Shown piece by piece: positions 8,510 through 17,258 of a stretch of 64,000 nucleotides of DNA. The position numbers and the translations under genes were made by a program. Source of the DNA: Aureimonas glaciei. Lineage in GTDB: Bacteria; Pseudomonadota; Alphaproteobacteria; Rhizobiales; Rhizobiaceae. The stretch lies in assembly GCF_014643375.1 (NCBI RefSeq), contig NZ_BMJJ01000008.1, forward strand, positions 1-64,000. The letters run 5' to 3'. How positions within the stretch are numbered: the first letter of the stretch is position 1; the number at the start of each line of letters is the position of its first letter. The notes beneath the pieces were generated by a model. It was not told where the DNA came from. It saw nothing but the letters and a program-made list of their open reading frames with translations, and searched no databases.

Positions 8510-9151
8510 ATGGCACAGAACAAGCAGGCGCTGATGGCGGTGCTCAGCGCGCAACCGGTGATGCCGGTGGTCGCCGTCGACAGCGCGCGCGAGGCCGTCG
8601 ACCTCGCGCGGGCGCTCGCCAAGGGCGGGCTGAAGGCGATCGAGATCACGCTGCGCACCCCGGCGGCGATGGACGCGATTCGCGCCGTGGCGCAGGAGGT
8701 GCCGGAATCGATCTGCGGCGCCGGAACGGTGCTCGGCCCCCGCCAGTTCGACGCCGCCTGCGAGGCCGGCGCGAAGTTCATCGTGTCGCCCGGCACCACG
8801 ATCGAGCTTCTCGATGCCGCCAGGAATTCCTCGGTGCCGCTCCTGCCGGGTGCGGCGACGCCGAGCGAACTGATGGCGATGCTGGAGGAAGGCTACGAGA
8901 TCCTGAAATTCTTCCCGGCCGAACAGTCCGGTGGGATCGCCTTCCTGAAGGCGCTGGCCCCGGTGTTCCAACAGGTCCGCTTCTGCCCCACCGGCGGCAT
9001 CTCGATGAAGAACGTGCGCGACTATCTGGCGCTGCCGAACGTCGTCTGCGTCGGCGGTTCCTGGGTCGCACCGAAGGACGTGGTCGCTGCCGGCAATTTC
9101 GACGAGATCACCCGGCTGGCCGCCGAGGCGGCCGCCCTCACGGCGGCCTGA
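8510..9151 (+). CDS. eda: KDPG / KHG aldolase
   Basis: 2-dehydro-3-deoxyphosphogluconate aldolase of the Entner-Doudoroff pathway (also 4-hydroxy-2-oxoglutarate aldolase), giving pyruvate and glyceraldehyde-3-phosphate. The 213-residue protein has catalytic Glu45 and Arg49 in EITLRT and the Schiff-base Lys133 in ILKFFPAE, the same numbering as E. coli Eda, plus the phosphate-binding PTGGIS. CGGAG ribosome site 9 bases before the ATG. No edd or zwf is adjacent, so it is separate from the rest of the pathway. Confidence 0.95.
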   Translation: MAQNKQALMAVLSAQPVMPVVAVDSAREAVDLARALAKGGLKAIEITLRTPAAMDAIRAVAQEVPESICGAGTVLGPRQFDAACEAGAKFIVSPGTTIELLDAARNSSVPLLPGAATPSELMAMLEEGYEILKFFPAEQSGGIAFLKALAPVFQQVRFCPTGGISMKNVRDYLALPNVVCVGGSWVAPKDVVAAGNFDEITRLAAEAAALTAA

Positions 9152-9254
9152 GCCGAGCACGCCATGGTGATGGCGGGAGTGGTGCCGACGCCTTGATCTG
9201 AAACGGCTTTCGCCCAGCTTAGACGGCTCCCGCTCTCGTCGTCGCAGGTCCCTC

Positions 9255-10124
9255 ATGCCGTTTCGCTGGCTCGCACTCACCGGTTGCCTCATGCTTCTGG
9301 CGGTTCTATCCGCCTGCTCGGGACCGGCCCTTTTGAACGCGGTGACGAGCAAAGCCGGCTACCGCGTGACGGAGGATCTCCGCTATGGGCCGGGCGAGCG
9401 CGGGACCTACGATCTCTACGTCCCGGACGGCGCCGATGCGACGACGCCGGTCGTCGTCTTCTTCTATGGCGGCGGCTGGGATTCCGGGTCGAAGGGCATT
9501 TATCCCTTTGTCGGCCAGTCGCTGGCGAGCGCGGGCGTCATCGTCGCCATTCCCGATTACCGCGTCTATCCCGAAGTTCAATTTCCCGGCTTCGTCGAGG
9601 ATGGCGCCCGGGCCGTCGCCGCGGTGGCGACCGCCGCGCGCGAAGGTCGCCACGGCCTCGTCCCGGGGGTGCACCCGCTGTTCCTGATGGGGCATTCCGC
9701 CGGGGCCCAGATCGCCGCGCTGCTGTCGCTCGATTCGCCCTATCTGGCCGATGCCGGCGGGACGGGGCAGAAGCTTTCGGGCCTCATTGGGCTTGCCGGA
9801 CCCTATGATTTCCTGCCCCTCACCGACGAGCGCTACAAGCGGGTGTTTCCACCGCGCCTGCGGTCCGCCAGCCAGCCGGTGAATTTCGTCACGGCCACGG
9901 CGCCGCCGATGCTCCTCGTCGCCGGTGCGGCCGACACGACCGTCAGGCCGGCCAACAGCCGTTCGCTCGCCGAAAAGGTTCGCGCCGCCGGCGGCTCGGC
10001 GACCGTCGACATCCTGCCGGGCGTGGATCACATTGGCGCCGTGAGCGGGCTCGCCACGGCGCTGCCGCTCGGCGACCGGACGATCCGTCCCGCCGTCCTC
10101 GCCTTCATCAAGGAGCATTCATGA
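9255..10124 (+). CDS. Lipoprotein alpha/beta-hydrolase (esterase)
   Basis: Carboxylesterase-like serine hydrolase probably anchored to a membrane. The N-terminus is a lipoprotein signal peptide with lipobox L-S-A-C (Cys21). The catalytic core shows YGGGW as oxyanion-hole segment (residues 71-75), the nucleophile elbow GHSAG (Ser148), an acid candidate at Asp227 (AADTTVRP) and the catalytic histidine at His259 (GVDHIG). 289 residues, normal for the family. Its stop overlaps the start of the downstream acetyltransferase (ATGA), so the two are translationally coupled. The substrate is unknown. Confidence 0.85.
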   Translation: MPFRWLALTGCLMLLAVLSACSGPALLNAVTSKAGYRVTEDLRYGPGERGTYDLYVPDGADATTPVVVFFYGGGWDSGSKGIYPFVGQSLASAGVIVAIPDYRVYPEVQFPGFVEDGARAVAAVATAAREGRHGLVPGVHPLFLMGHSAGAQIAALLSLDSPYLADAGGTGQKLSGLIGLAGPYDFLPLTDERYKRVFPPRLRSASQPVNFVTATAPPMLLVAGAADTTVRPANSRSLAEKVRAAGGSATVDILPGVDHIGAVSGLATALPLGDRTIRPAVLAFIKEHS

Positions 10125-10795
10125 CCGCCGATCTCGCATCCTGGTCGCCGCGTCCGCGTCCGGACTCTTTGGCGGCCACCGGCAGGCACGTCTCCCTCGA
10201 GCGCATCGTCGACGAACGCCGCTTCGACGAACTGTATGACGCGTTTTCCGCGGACGTGGAGGGCAGCCTGTACCACTGGCTGCCCTACGGGCCCTTTTCC
10301 ACCCGCGCCGAATTCAAGGATTTCGCGCGGCGGACCTATATCGGCGGCGACAATTGTTTCTATGCCCTGGTGCCCACGGCCAGCGGCCGGGCCGAGGGCG
10401 TGGCGGCGCTGATGCGCACCGACACGGCGATGGGCGTCACCGAGATCGGCCACATCTGTCTGGCGCCTTCCCTGCAGCGGACGGTGGCGGCGACCGAGGC
10501 CTTCGCGCTGTTCATGGCCTATGTCTTCGACACGCTCGGCTATCGCCGCTTCGAGTGGAAGTGCGACAACGGCAACGAGCCGTCGAAGCGCGCCGCGACG
10601 CGCCTCGGCTTCGTCGAAGAGGGGCTGTTTCGCCAGCACATGATCGTCAAGGGTCGCAACCGCGATACCGCCTGGCTGTCGATCACCGACGGCGAGTGGC
10701 CGGCCCTGCGCCATGCCTTCGCCCAGTGGCTCGACCCGGCGAACTTCGACGCGGCGGGACGGCAGGTCCGGCCGCTGTCCGACTTTCGCCCGTAA
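10121..10795 (+). CDS. GNAT-family N-acetyltransferase (RimJ/RimL-like)
   Basis: Acetyl-CoA-dependent acetyltransferase of 224 residues; the middle and C-terminal parts show the RimJ/RimL pattern (TEIGHICLAPSLQRT, then RRFEWKCDNGNEPSKRAATRLGF). Such proteins acetylate protein N-termini or small amines; the target here is not recognisable. It overlaps the esterase gene by 4 bases and has no gene of related direction immediately after it. Confidence 0.85.
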   Translation: MTADLASWSPRPRPDSLAATGRHVSLERIVDERRFDELYDAFSADVEGSLYHWLPYGPFSTRAEFKDFARRTYIGGDNCFYALVPTASGRAEGVAALMRTDTAMGVTEIGHICLAPSLQRTVAATEAFALFMAYVFDTLGYRRFEWKCDNGNEPSKRAATRLGFVEEGLFRQHMIVKGRNRDTAWLSITDGEWPALRHAFAQWLDPANFDAAGRQVRPLSDFRP

Positions 10796-10859
10796 GGCGG
10801 GTCCAGGCCGCCTGAACGCGCGCCGGCTTCGCTGGTGAGGCGCTACCGACGCCGCACGC

Positions 10860-11312
10860 TCAGCTCTTGGCGGGAACGATCGTGATCAACTGGTTCTCGG
10901 GATAGATGCTCTCGTAGAGAACGCCATCGCCGGGCGCGAACTCGATCACGGTGCCGCCGCCGCTGTCGGCCATGATCAGCGCCCCGTCTTCGGTCGAGCG
11001 CCAGAGCGACACCCGCGACAGGCCGGGCGAACGGACGCAGTCGGGTCCGAAGGGGACGGGACGGAAAATCCGGGCGGCGGGGTCGGGCTTGCTGACCTTG
11101 CAGGTCGCGCCCGTGCGCAGGTCGATGAGGCGCATGGCGCCGGGGCCATTGGCCGGACCCCGGGGCGCGATGGCCCCGGTCGTGATCGTCCCGTCGACGA
11201 GCTGCGCCGTCGTGGCGAGGTCATCGGTGGCGAGCTTGGCCGTGCCCTGAAGACTGGATGCCAGGAAGGCACCGACCAAGCCGACGGCCATCGCAATCGT
11301 GGCAAATCTCAT
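10860..11312 (-). CDS. Secreted small protein, AprI/Inh-type protease-inhibitor fold (tentative)
   Basis: 150 residues with an N-terminal signal peptide or anchor. The C-terminal half has the pattern of the Inh/Omp19 eight-stranded barrel: a pair of cysteines (TCKVSK ... DCVRSP), then SLWRSTEDGALIMAD and a terminal GGTVIEF strand. In the known family these proteins sit in the periplasm and inhibit serralysin-type metalloproteases or host proteases. Start at ATG 11312, preceded by AAGGAG. No protease gene is adjacent, so the partner is unknown and the family call is by pattern only. Confidence 0.55.
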   Translation of the reverse strand: MRFATIAMAVGLVGAFLASSLQGTAKLATDDLATTAQLVDGTITTGAIAPRGPANGPGAMRLIDLRTGATCKVSKPDPAARIFRPVPFGPDCVRSPGLSRVSLWRSTEDGALIMADSGGGTVIEFAPGDGVLYESIYPENQLITIVPAKS

Positions 11313-11529
11313 GGGGGGCTCCTTGCGGGATAAAGTGTACTCTCGCTCCAACGATATGAATAAAGGGTTAAGCGAAGCTTGCCGAATGAACGCATCCTTC
11401 ACGACGCGGCGGACGGCGCACCGGCAAAACGCCACGCCGCCTGTGCGCCCGAAGGCTTTTCGCATCCTACGCCCCAGTCCAGGCGGCTTCCCAGCAAATT
11501 GCTTTGCCGGGACGAAAATCGGGCCGCGG

Positions 11530-12504
11530 TCAGCCGCGCTGCTTGATCCCCGCTTTGACGGCCTCCGGCACGGGGGTCTCGGCAGGCCGTCCGCCGAACC
11601 AGGCCTCGAGGTTGCGGATGACGAGATCGCCCATCTGCTTGCGTGTGTGGACCGACGCCGAGGCGACGTGCGGCAGGAGGACGGCATTGTCGAGGTCGAT
11701 CAGGGCCTGCGGCACATGCGGCTCGCGGGCGAAGACGTCGAGGCCGGCGGCGCGGATCGTGCCGTCCTGCAGCGCCTTGATCAGCGCCTCCTCGTCGACG
11801 ACCGTGCCGCGGCCGATATTGATGAGGACGCCGTCCGGCCCGAGGGCCTGGAGAACCGCCGCATCCACCGCCTTGTCCGTGCCGCCGCCGCCCGGTGCGG
11901 CGATGATCAGCGTATCCACCGCGGCAGCGAGCGCGGCGAGGGTCGGATGATAGGCATAGGCGACGTCGTCGCGTGCCGAGCGGTTGTGATAGGCGATCGA
12001 CACGCCGAACCCTTCCAGCCGCCGGGCGATGGCGAGGCCGATGCGGCCGAGGCCCATGATGCCGACGCTGCGGCCGCGCAGGGTGGTCGGCGTCAGCGGA
12101 TAGTTGCCGTTCTTCTCCCACTGGCCGGCGCGCAGATAGACCTCGGCCCGCGACAGCTCGCGCACCGTGTTGAGCAGGAGGCCGATCGTGGTGTCGGCGA
12201 CCTCGTCGGTGAGGACGTCCGGCGTGTTCGTGACCATGATGCCGTTGGCCGCGGCATAGCCGGCGTCGACGCCGTCATAGCCGACGCCGAAATGCGCGAT
12301 GATCTCGAGGTTCGGCAGTTGCTTCATCATCTCGGCCGTGAACACGCCCATCAAAGCGACGGCTCGGATCTCCGCCCTCTCGCTCTCGCTCATCTGGTCG
12401 ATCGGCGGGCCCTGGCGGACGTCGAACCTCTCCTGCAGGGTTTTCAGCGTGTCCGGGTTCATCCGGCCGGGAATGAAGACGGGGACGGTCTTGGGATCGG
12501 TCAT
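11530..12504 (-). CDS. D-2-hydroxyacid dehydrogenase (glyoxylate/hydroxypyruvate reductase-like)
   Basis: NAD(P)-dependent reductase of 2-oxo acids. The 324-residue protein has the internal Rossmann motif GIMGLGRIG, the substrate-binding HFGVGYDGVD segment and the catalytic histidine in LPHVASAS. The family includes glyoxylate, hydroxypyruvate and 2-ketogluconate reductases, and the exact substrate is not determined. Its start overlaps the stop of the LacI regulator gene by 4 bases, which suggests that regulator controls it and responds to its substrate or a related sugar acid. Confidence 0.88.
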   Translation of the reverse strand: MTDPKTVPVFIPGRMNPDTLKTLQERFDVRQGPPIDQMSESERAEIRAVALMGVFTAEMMKQLPNLEIIAHFGVGYDGVDAGYAAANGIMVTNTPDVLTDEVADTTIGLLLNTVRELSRAEVYLRAGQWEKNGNYPLTPTTLRGRSVGIMGLGRIGLAIARRLEGFGVSIAYHNRSARDDVAYAYHPTLAALAAAVDTLIIAAPGGGGTDKAVDAAVLQALGPDGVLINIGRGTVVDEEALIKALQDGTIRAAGLDVFAREPHVPQALIDLDNAVLLPHVASASVHTRKQMGDLVIRNLEAWFGGRPAETPVPEAVKAGIKQRG

Positions 12505-13550
12505 GCAGGCTCCATTGCACTGGGTTGCCGGCCCGTGGGCCAGAGAAAATCGCAGGACTGCCGGATCTTCAGCTCCGGCGTGATGAGCTCGACGCGGTCG
12601 ACGGCCGGGGCGCCTTGGAGGCGGGCGAGGAGGGCGGCGGCGGCGCGACGACCGACCTCGCTCTGGCCGTTGGCGACGGTCGTCAGCGGCGGCATGGCGA
12701 TCGCGGCCTCGTCGATGTCGTCATAGCCGGTGACGGCGATGTCGATGCCGGGCCTGAGACCCGCACGCGACAGACCGTACATGAAGCCGAGAGCGACGAG
12801 GTCGGAGAAGCAGCAGGCCGCGGTCGGACGGTCGGGGATGGCCAGAAACTGCGGCGTGGCGTCGAATCCGGAATGGCGGCTGCGCGGTCCCGTCACCCGC
12901 CATTCCGGCCGGAATTCGATCCCGGCGCCGGCGAGGGCATTCAGATAGCCCTTTTCGCGGTCGCGGCCGGTCGAGGTCAGCTCGGTGCCGCCGATCATCG
13001 CGATGCGCCGGTGGCCGCGGGCGATCAGGTGTTCCACCGCCAGGCTCATGCCGTAGCTGTCGTCGCCGCGAAAGCTGGTGACGCCCGCGCCCTCGACCGT
13101 CCGCGCGATCAGGACGCAGGGCAGGTCGTTGTCCTCGGCGAGCCGGATGTCGGCGGCCGGCGTGCCGATCGAGGGCGACATGATCAGCCCGTCGGCGCCC
13201 AGCTGCAGCATGGTGTCGACGAAGGCGCGCTGCTTGGACAGCTCGTCGTAGTGGTTGCACAGGATGAAGGTCTGGCGGTGCCGGTCGAGTTCGTTCTCGA
13301 TCGACTGCAGGATTTCGCCGAAGAAGGGATTCATGATGTCGTGCACGCAGACGCCGACGATCCCGGACTTGGAGGTGCGCAGGCTGGCAGCCCGGCGGTT
13401 GTAGATGTAGCCGGAGGCGCGCGCCTCCTCCTTGATGCGCTCGCGCGTCACCTCGGCGACCAGCGGACTGTCGCGCAGCGCGAGCGAGACCGTCGCGGTG
13501 GACAGGCCCAGCGCATCGGCGATCGTCGACAGTTTGACCTTCTGCGCCAC
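12501..13550 (-). CDS. LacI-family transcriptional regulator
   Basis: 349-residue repressor with the N-terminal LacI helix-turn-helix (STIADALGLSTATVSLALRD, residues about 8-27), hinge region, and a periplasmic-binding-protein-like sensor domain (GIVGVCVHDIMNPFFGEIL onward, ending with VTGYDDIDEAAIAMPPLTTV). Start codon is GTG at 13550. It is the first gene of a two-gene unit with the overlapping dehydrogenase, which is its likely target together with itself. Confidence 0.93.
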   Translation of the reverse strand: MAQKVKLSTIADALGLSTATVSLALRDSPLVAEVTRERIKEEARASGYIYNRRAASLRTSKSGIVGVCVHDIMNPFFGEILQSIENELDRHRQTFILCNHYDELSKQRAFVDTMLQLGADGLIMSPSIGTPAADIRLAEDNDLPCVLIARTVEGAGVTSFRGDDSYGMSLAVEHLIARGHRRIAMIGGTELTSTGRDREKGYLNALAGAGIEFRPEWRVTGPRSRHSGFDATPQFLAIPDRPTAACCFSDLVALGFMYGLSRAGLRPGIDIAVTGYDDIDEAAIAMPPLTTVANGQSEVGRRAAAALLARLQGAPAVDRVELITPELKIRQSCDFLWPTGRQPSAMEPA

Positions 13551-13663
13551 CTATGCCCGATCCGGTTTCGTCGTGTTCGTCATGACTGAGCTATGGCAAA
13601 GACCGGAGCGGACGGAAAGCCCGCATTGCGAAGCAGCGCGGCAATCGGTCGTCAAATCCTGGC

Positions 13664-14122
13664 TCACTCGTCGCCGTCGTCGGCATCGGCGGAGAGGCCG
13701 AGATTGCGCTCGATCCGCTGCAGCAGCTTGCGCAGCGTCTTGCGCTCCTTCTCCGACAGGCCGCGCAGCGCATTGCGCTCGACGGTCTTCTGCGCGCCGC
13801 GAACTTCCGCGACCAGGGCCAGGCCCTTTTCGGTGAGGAAGGCATGGCTCTGGCGGGCGTCGCTCGACGAAGCGCGTTTTTCGACCAGGTCCTGCGCCGT
13901 CAGCCGCGCCACGGTCTTGGTGACGGTCGGCGGGCGGACCGACAGGCGGTCGGCGAGGTCGCGCAGCGACAGGCCGTCCTCGGCGCCGAGCGCCAGGAGC
14001 ACCGCGTCCTGGCCCGGATAGAGATCGATCGCCGACAGCCGCGCCGACAGCGCCGTGCGGCTGGCCCGGGCGGACAGGACAAGCTGCGTCATCGTCGATC
14101 GCTTCTTCTTCTTGACCTGCAT
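13664..14122 (-). CDS. MarR-family transcriptional regulator
   Basis: 152-residue winged-helix regulator: the recognition helix region is LSLRDLADRLSVRPPTVTKTVARL, followed by the wing with SSSDARQSHAFLTEKG. The start was put at ATG 14122, before a basic KKKKR stretch; an ATG ten codons later (MTQLVLSAR) is the alternative. Divergent from the creatininase-family gene at 14254, separated by 131 bases, so that gene and its own are the most likely targets. Confidence 0.88.
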   Translation of the reverse strand: MQVKKKKRSTMTQLVLSARASRTALSARLSAIDLYPGQDAVLLALGAEDGLSLRDLADRLSVRPPTVTKTVARLTAQDLVEKRASSSDARQSHAFLTEKGLALVAEVRGAQKTVERNALRGLSEKERKTLRKLLQRIERNLGLSADADDGDE

Positions 14123-14253
14123 CACCACCCCGACCCTTGCGCCGTGAAGATGGCGGATGGGTCGGTGAAAGTCCACCGAAGCGGGCCATCCGCCTTCCGT
14201 TGCGGCCGGTGCCGCTATAGAGACGGGACACCCTGACACGCCGACATGACAGG

Positions 14254-15048
14254 ATGCCGATGCGCCGCCGCTACGAAGAGATGACATCGACGGACCTGGC
14301 CGCGCGGACGGACCTCGCCGGGGCGATCGCCGTGGTACCGATCGCCGCGATCGAGCAGCACGGACCGCATCTGCCGCTCGGCACCGATGCGCTGATCGCC
14401 GACCACATGGTCGAGACGGTGCTGCCTTTGCTGCCGGACGATCTCGTTGCGACCTTCCTGCCGGTGATGCGCGTCGGCGCCTCGGCCGAGCATGGCGGCT
14501 TTGCCGGCACGATCGACCAGGGCTGGCGGCAAACCGTCGAAGGCCTGATCGCCGTCGGCGAAGGGCTCGCCGCGGCGGGATTCCAGCGCCTGGTCATCGT
14601 CAGTTCGCACGGTGGCAACACGCCGGCGATGGAGACCGCGGCGCTCGAACTGCGGCGGTCGCACGGGCTTCTGGTCGCGACCTGCAACTGGATGCGTTTC
14701 GGCACGCCGTCGGGGCTTTTGCCCGAGGCGGAGCTGGCGCATGGCATCCACGGCGGGGCGGTGGAGACCGCGCTGATGCTGCATTTCCGCCCGGACCTCG
14801 TGCGCGGCGAGGCGCTGGCCGACTTCCCCTCGCTGCAGTCCGAGCTGGAACAGAGCGCGACAAAACTGCGCGCCCACGGCCGCCTCGGCTTCGGCTGGAT
14901 GGCGGGGGATCTCAACCCGGCCGGCGTCGTCGGCGACACGCGGCTCGCCACGGCTGAGATGGGCCGCACCATCGCCGAGCACCAGGCAAAGGGCTTTGCC
15001 GAGTTGCTGGTAGATGTCGCGCGCTTCGACCTCCGCCGGCTGGCGTAA
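14254..15048 (+). CDS. Creatininase-family amidohydrolase
   Basis: 264-residue metal-dependent hydrolase with all ligands of the creatininase fold: E34-x-H36 in [13 protein letters not shown], Asp45, His119 in SSHGGN and Glu171 in [10 protein letters not shown]. The family contains creatinine amidohydrolase, as well as deformylases and mycofactocin MftE, so creatinine is only one possible substrate. Divergent from a MarR regulator that may control it. Confidence 0.85.
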   Translation: MPMRRRYEEMTSTDLAARTDLAGAIAVVPIAAIEQHGPHLPLGTDALIADHMVETVLPLLPDDLVATFLPVMRVGASAEHGGFAGTIDQGWRQTVEGLIAVGEGLAAAGFQRLVIVSSHGGNTPAMETAALELRRSHGLLVATCNWMRFGTPSGLLPEAELAHGIHGGAVETALMLHFRPDLVRGEALADFPSLQSELEQSATKLRAHGRLGFGWMAGDLNPAGVVGDTRLATAEMGRTIAEHQAKGFAELLVDVARFDLRRLA

Positions 15049-15145
15049 AAGGGGACGCACCGTAACGTCCTCGGCTTTCCCGGGCGAACCCCGTGCAATC
15101 TCGCTCGACCGGGCCTATATCCGGCCGATCATCAAGGAGGCAGAG

Positions 15146-16276
15146 ATGTCCGACACCGCATCGACCGATCAGATTCCCGTCACCGTCCTCACCGGCTATC
15201 TCGGTGCCGGCAAGACGACGCTGTTGAACCGAATCCTCTCCGGCGACCACGGCAAGCGCTACGCCGTCATCGTCAACGAGTTCGGCGAGATCGGCATCGA
15301 CAACGACCTCATCGTCGAATCCGACGAGGAGATCTACGAGATGAACAATGGCTGCGTCTGCTGCACGGTGCGCGGCGACCTTGTCCGCGTCGTGGAAAGC
15401 CTGACCAAGCGCAAGGGTCGCTTCGACGGCATCATCGTCGAGACGACGGGCCTCGCCGATCCCGTGCCGGTGGCGCAGACCTTCTTCATGGACGAGGACG
15501 TGCGCGCCAAGACGCGGCTCGACGCCGTCGTCGCGCTGGTCGATGCCAAGCACCTGCCGCTGCGCTTGAAGGACAGCCGCGAGGCCGAGGACCAGATCGC
15601 CTTCGCCGACGTCGTCCTCCTCAACAAGACCGATCTCGTCTCGCCGGAAGAACTGGCGAAGATCGAGGCGACGGTGCGCGCCATCAACCCGCACGCGATC
15701 ATCCACAGGACCGTGCGCGCCGACATCGACCTCGCGCGCGTGCTCGACCAGGGCGCCTTCGATCTCGCCCGCGTCCTCGATGCCGATCCGGAATTCATCG
15801 AGGCGGCCGAGCAGAGCCACGACCAGCATGCCTGCGGTCCCGATTGCGACCACGAGCACCATGACCACCACGCCCATGATCATCACGATCACGGCCACGA
15901 TCATGCCGGACACGATCATCATGGGCATGACCATGGCCATGCCTCGGCGATCCACGACATCACCGTGACCTCGGTGTCGCTGCGCGGCGGCGAGCTCGAC
16001 CAGAAGAAGTTCTTCCCCTGGATCCAGGCGCTGACCCAGGAACAGGGGCCGAACATCCTCCGGCTGAAGGGCATCATCGCCTTCGACGGCGATCCCGACC
16101 GCTATGTCGTGCAGGGCGTGCACATGATCATCGAGGGCGACCACCAGCGTCCCTGGCGCGAGAACGAAAAGCGCGAGAGCCGGCTGGTCTTCATCGGCCG
16201 CGACCTCGACCGCGAGGCGCTCTCGGCCGAGTTCGACGCCTGCGCCGTTCGCGCCAAGCAGAAAGCCCATGCCTGA
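15146..16276 (+). CDS. CobW/COG0523-family metal-chaperone GTPase with long His-rich loop
   Basis: G3E GTPase predicted to deliver zinc or another metal to client proteins. The 376-residue protein shows Walker [10 protein letters not shown] (Lys23), the metal-binding GCVCC (Cys70, Cys72, Cys73), the NKTD guanine motif at 160-163, and a striking His/Asp-rich insert at about residues 225-266 with some 20 histidines, then the CobW C-terminal domain ([18 protein letters not shown]). The ATG at 15146 has AAGGAGG upstream. It overlaps the start of the WD40 gene by one base (TGATG). No Zur box was recognised in the leader. Confidence 0.95.
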   Translation: MSDTASTDQIPVTVLTGYLGAGKTTLLNRILSGDHGKRYAVIVNEFGEIGIDNDLIVESDEEIYEMNNGCVCCTVRGDLVRVVESLTKRKGRFDGIIVETTGLADPVPVAQTFFMDEDVRAKTRLDAVVALVDAKHLPLRLKDSREAEDQIAFADVVLLNKTDLVSPEELAKIEATVRAINPHAIIHRTVRADIDLARVLDQGAFDLARVLDADPEFIEAAEQSHDQHACGPDCDHEHHDHHAHDHHDHGHDHAGHDHHGHDHGHASAIHDITVTSVSLRGGELDQKKFFPWIQALTQEQGPNILRLKGIIAFDGDPDRYVVQGVHMIIEGDHQRPWRENEKRESRLVFIGRDLDREALSAEFDACAVRAKQKAHA

Positions 16277-17253
16277 TGCCCTCGATTGCCCCGTATGATT
16301 TCGAGGCTTTCGTCGAGACGGCATTGTTTCTGGGAGACGAACCGGTCTTCGCGCTCGTCGACGGGACTGTCCGGTTTCCCGCCGGCGGCGAGCGGGTCGT
16401 CACCGCCCACGAGGGCGGACTGACCACCGCCCGCTACGACCCCTTCGCGCGCCGGCTCCTGTCCGGCGGCGAGGATGGGCGCGTTCTGGCGATCAAGGCC
16501 GACGGCAGCCAGAGCGAACTCGTGCGCATCGAGCGCAAGTGGATCGACGCGGTGGCCGGCGGACCGAACGACAGCGTCGGTTTTGCCGTCGGGCGCGCGG
16601 CCAGCGTGCGCTTTGCCGATGGCCGGGTGAAGGATTTTCTCCACACCCGCTCGGTCGAGGACATCGCCTTCGCGCCGAAAGGCATGCGGCTGGCGACGGC
16701 CCGCTACGACGGCGCGTCGCTCTATTTCGCCGCGACCGAGAGCGCGCCGGCGACGCTGGAATGGAAGGGCGCGCATATCGGCATCGCCTTCTCCCCGGAC
16801 GGTCGCTTCCTCGTCACCCGCATGCAGGAGAATGCCCTGCACGGCTGGCGGGTCGAGGACGGCAAGCACATGAAGATGACCGGCTATCCCGCCAAGGTGA
16901 AGAGCTGGTCCTGGTCGGTGAAGGGCAAGTATCTCGCCACCTCCGGCGCGCCCGCGGCGATCCTCTGGCCCTTCTCCGGCAAGGACGGGCCGATGGGCAA
17001 GGCACCGCTGGAACTCGGCACGCGCGGCGATTCGATGGTCACCGCCGTCGCCTGCCATCCGGTCGAGGAAATGCTGGCGATCGGCTATCAGGACGGCATG
17101 ATCCTGGCCGTGCGCCTCTCCGACAGCCGCGAGGCGGTGTTGCGGCGCGCTGGCTTGAGCCCCGTGCGGACTATGGGCTGGGACGGCAAGGGCGCGCGCT
17201 TGGCTTTCGGGTCGGAGAGCGGCGAGGCGGGCGTGATCGACATCGCCGCCTGA
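16276..17253 (+). CDS. WD40-repeat beta-propeller protein coupled to CobW
   Basis: 325-residue cytoplasmic protein made of repeated WD40-like blades, for example HEGGLTTARYDPFARRLLSG, VEDIAFAPKGMRLATA, GIAFSPDGRFLVT and VTAVACHPVEEMLAIGYQDG. No catalytic motif or signal peptide is seen. It shares the A of its ATG with the TGA of the CobW gene, so the pair is translationally coupled, and a role as partner or scaffold of the metal chaperone is the natural inference. It ends 5 bases before the convergent histidine-kinase stop. Confidence 0.85.
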   Translation: MPSIAPYDFEAFVETALFLGDEPVFALVDGTVRFPAGGERVVTAHEGGLTTARYDPFARRLLSGGEDGRVLAIKADGSQSELVRIERKWIDAVAGGPNDSVGFAVGRAASVRFADGRVKDFLHTRSVEDIAFAPKGMRLATARYDGASLYFAATESAPATLEWKGAHIGIAFSPDGRFLVTRMQENALHGWRVEDGKHMKMTGYPAKVKSWSWSVKGKYLATSGAPAAILWPFSGKDGPMGKAPLELGTRGDSMVTAVACHPVEEMLAIGYQDGMILAVRLSDSREAVLRRAGLSPVRTMGWDGKGARLAFGSESGEAGVIDIAA

Positions 17254-17258
17254 AGCGG

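Noticed and set aside
15049-15145. Zur box in front of the CobW gene
   Set aside because: Looked for the AT-rich palindrome expected for Zur; nothing like it is present in this GC-rich leader.
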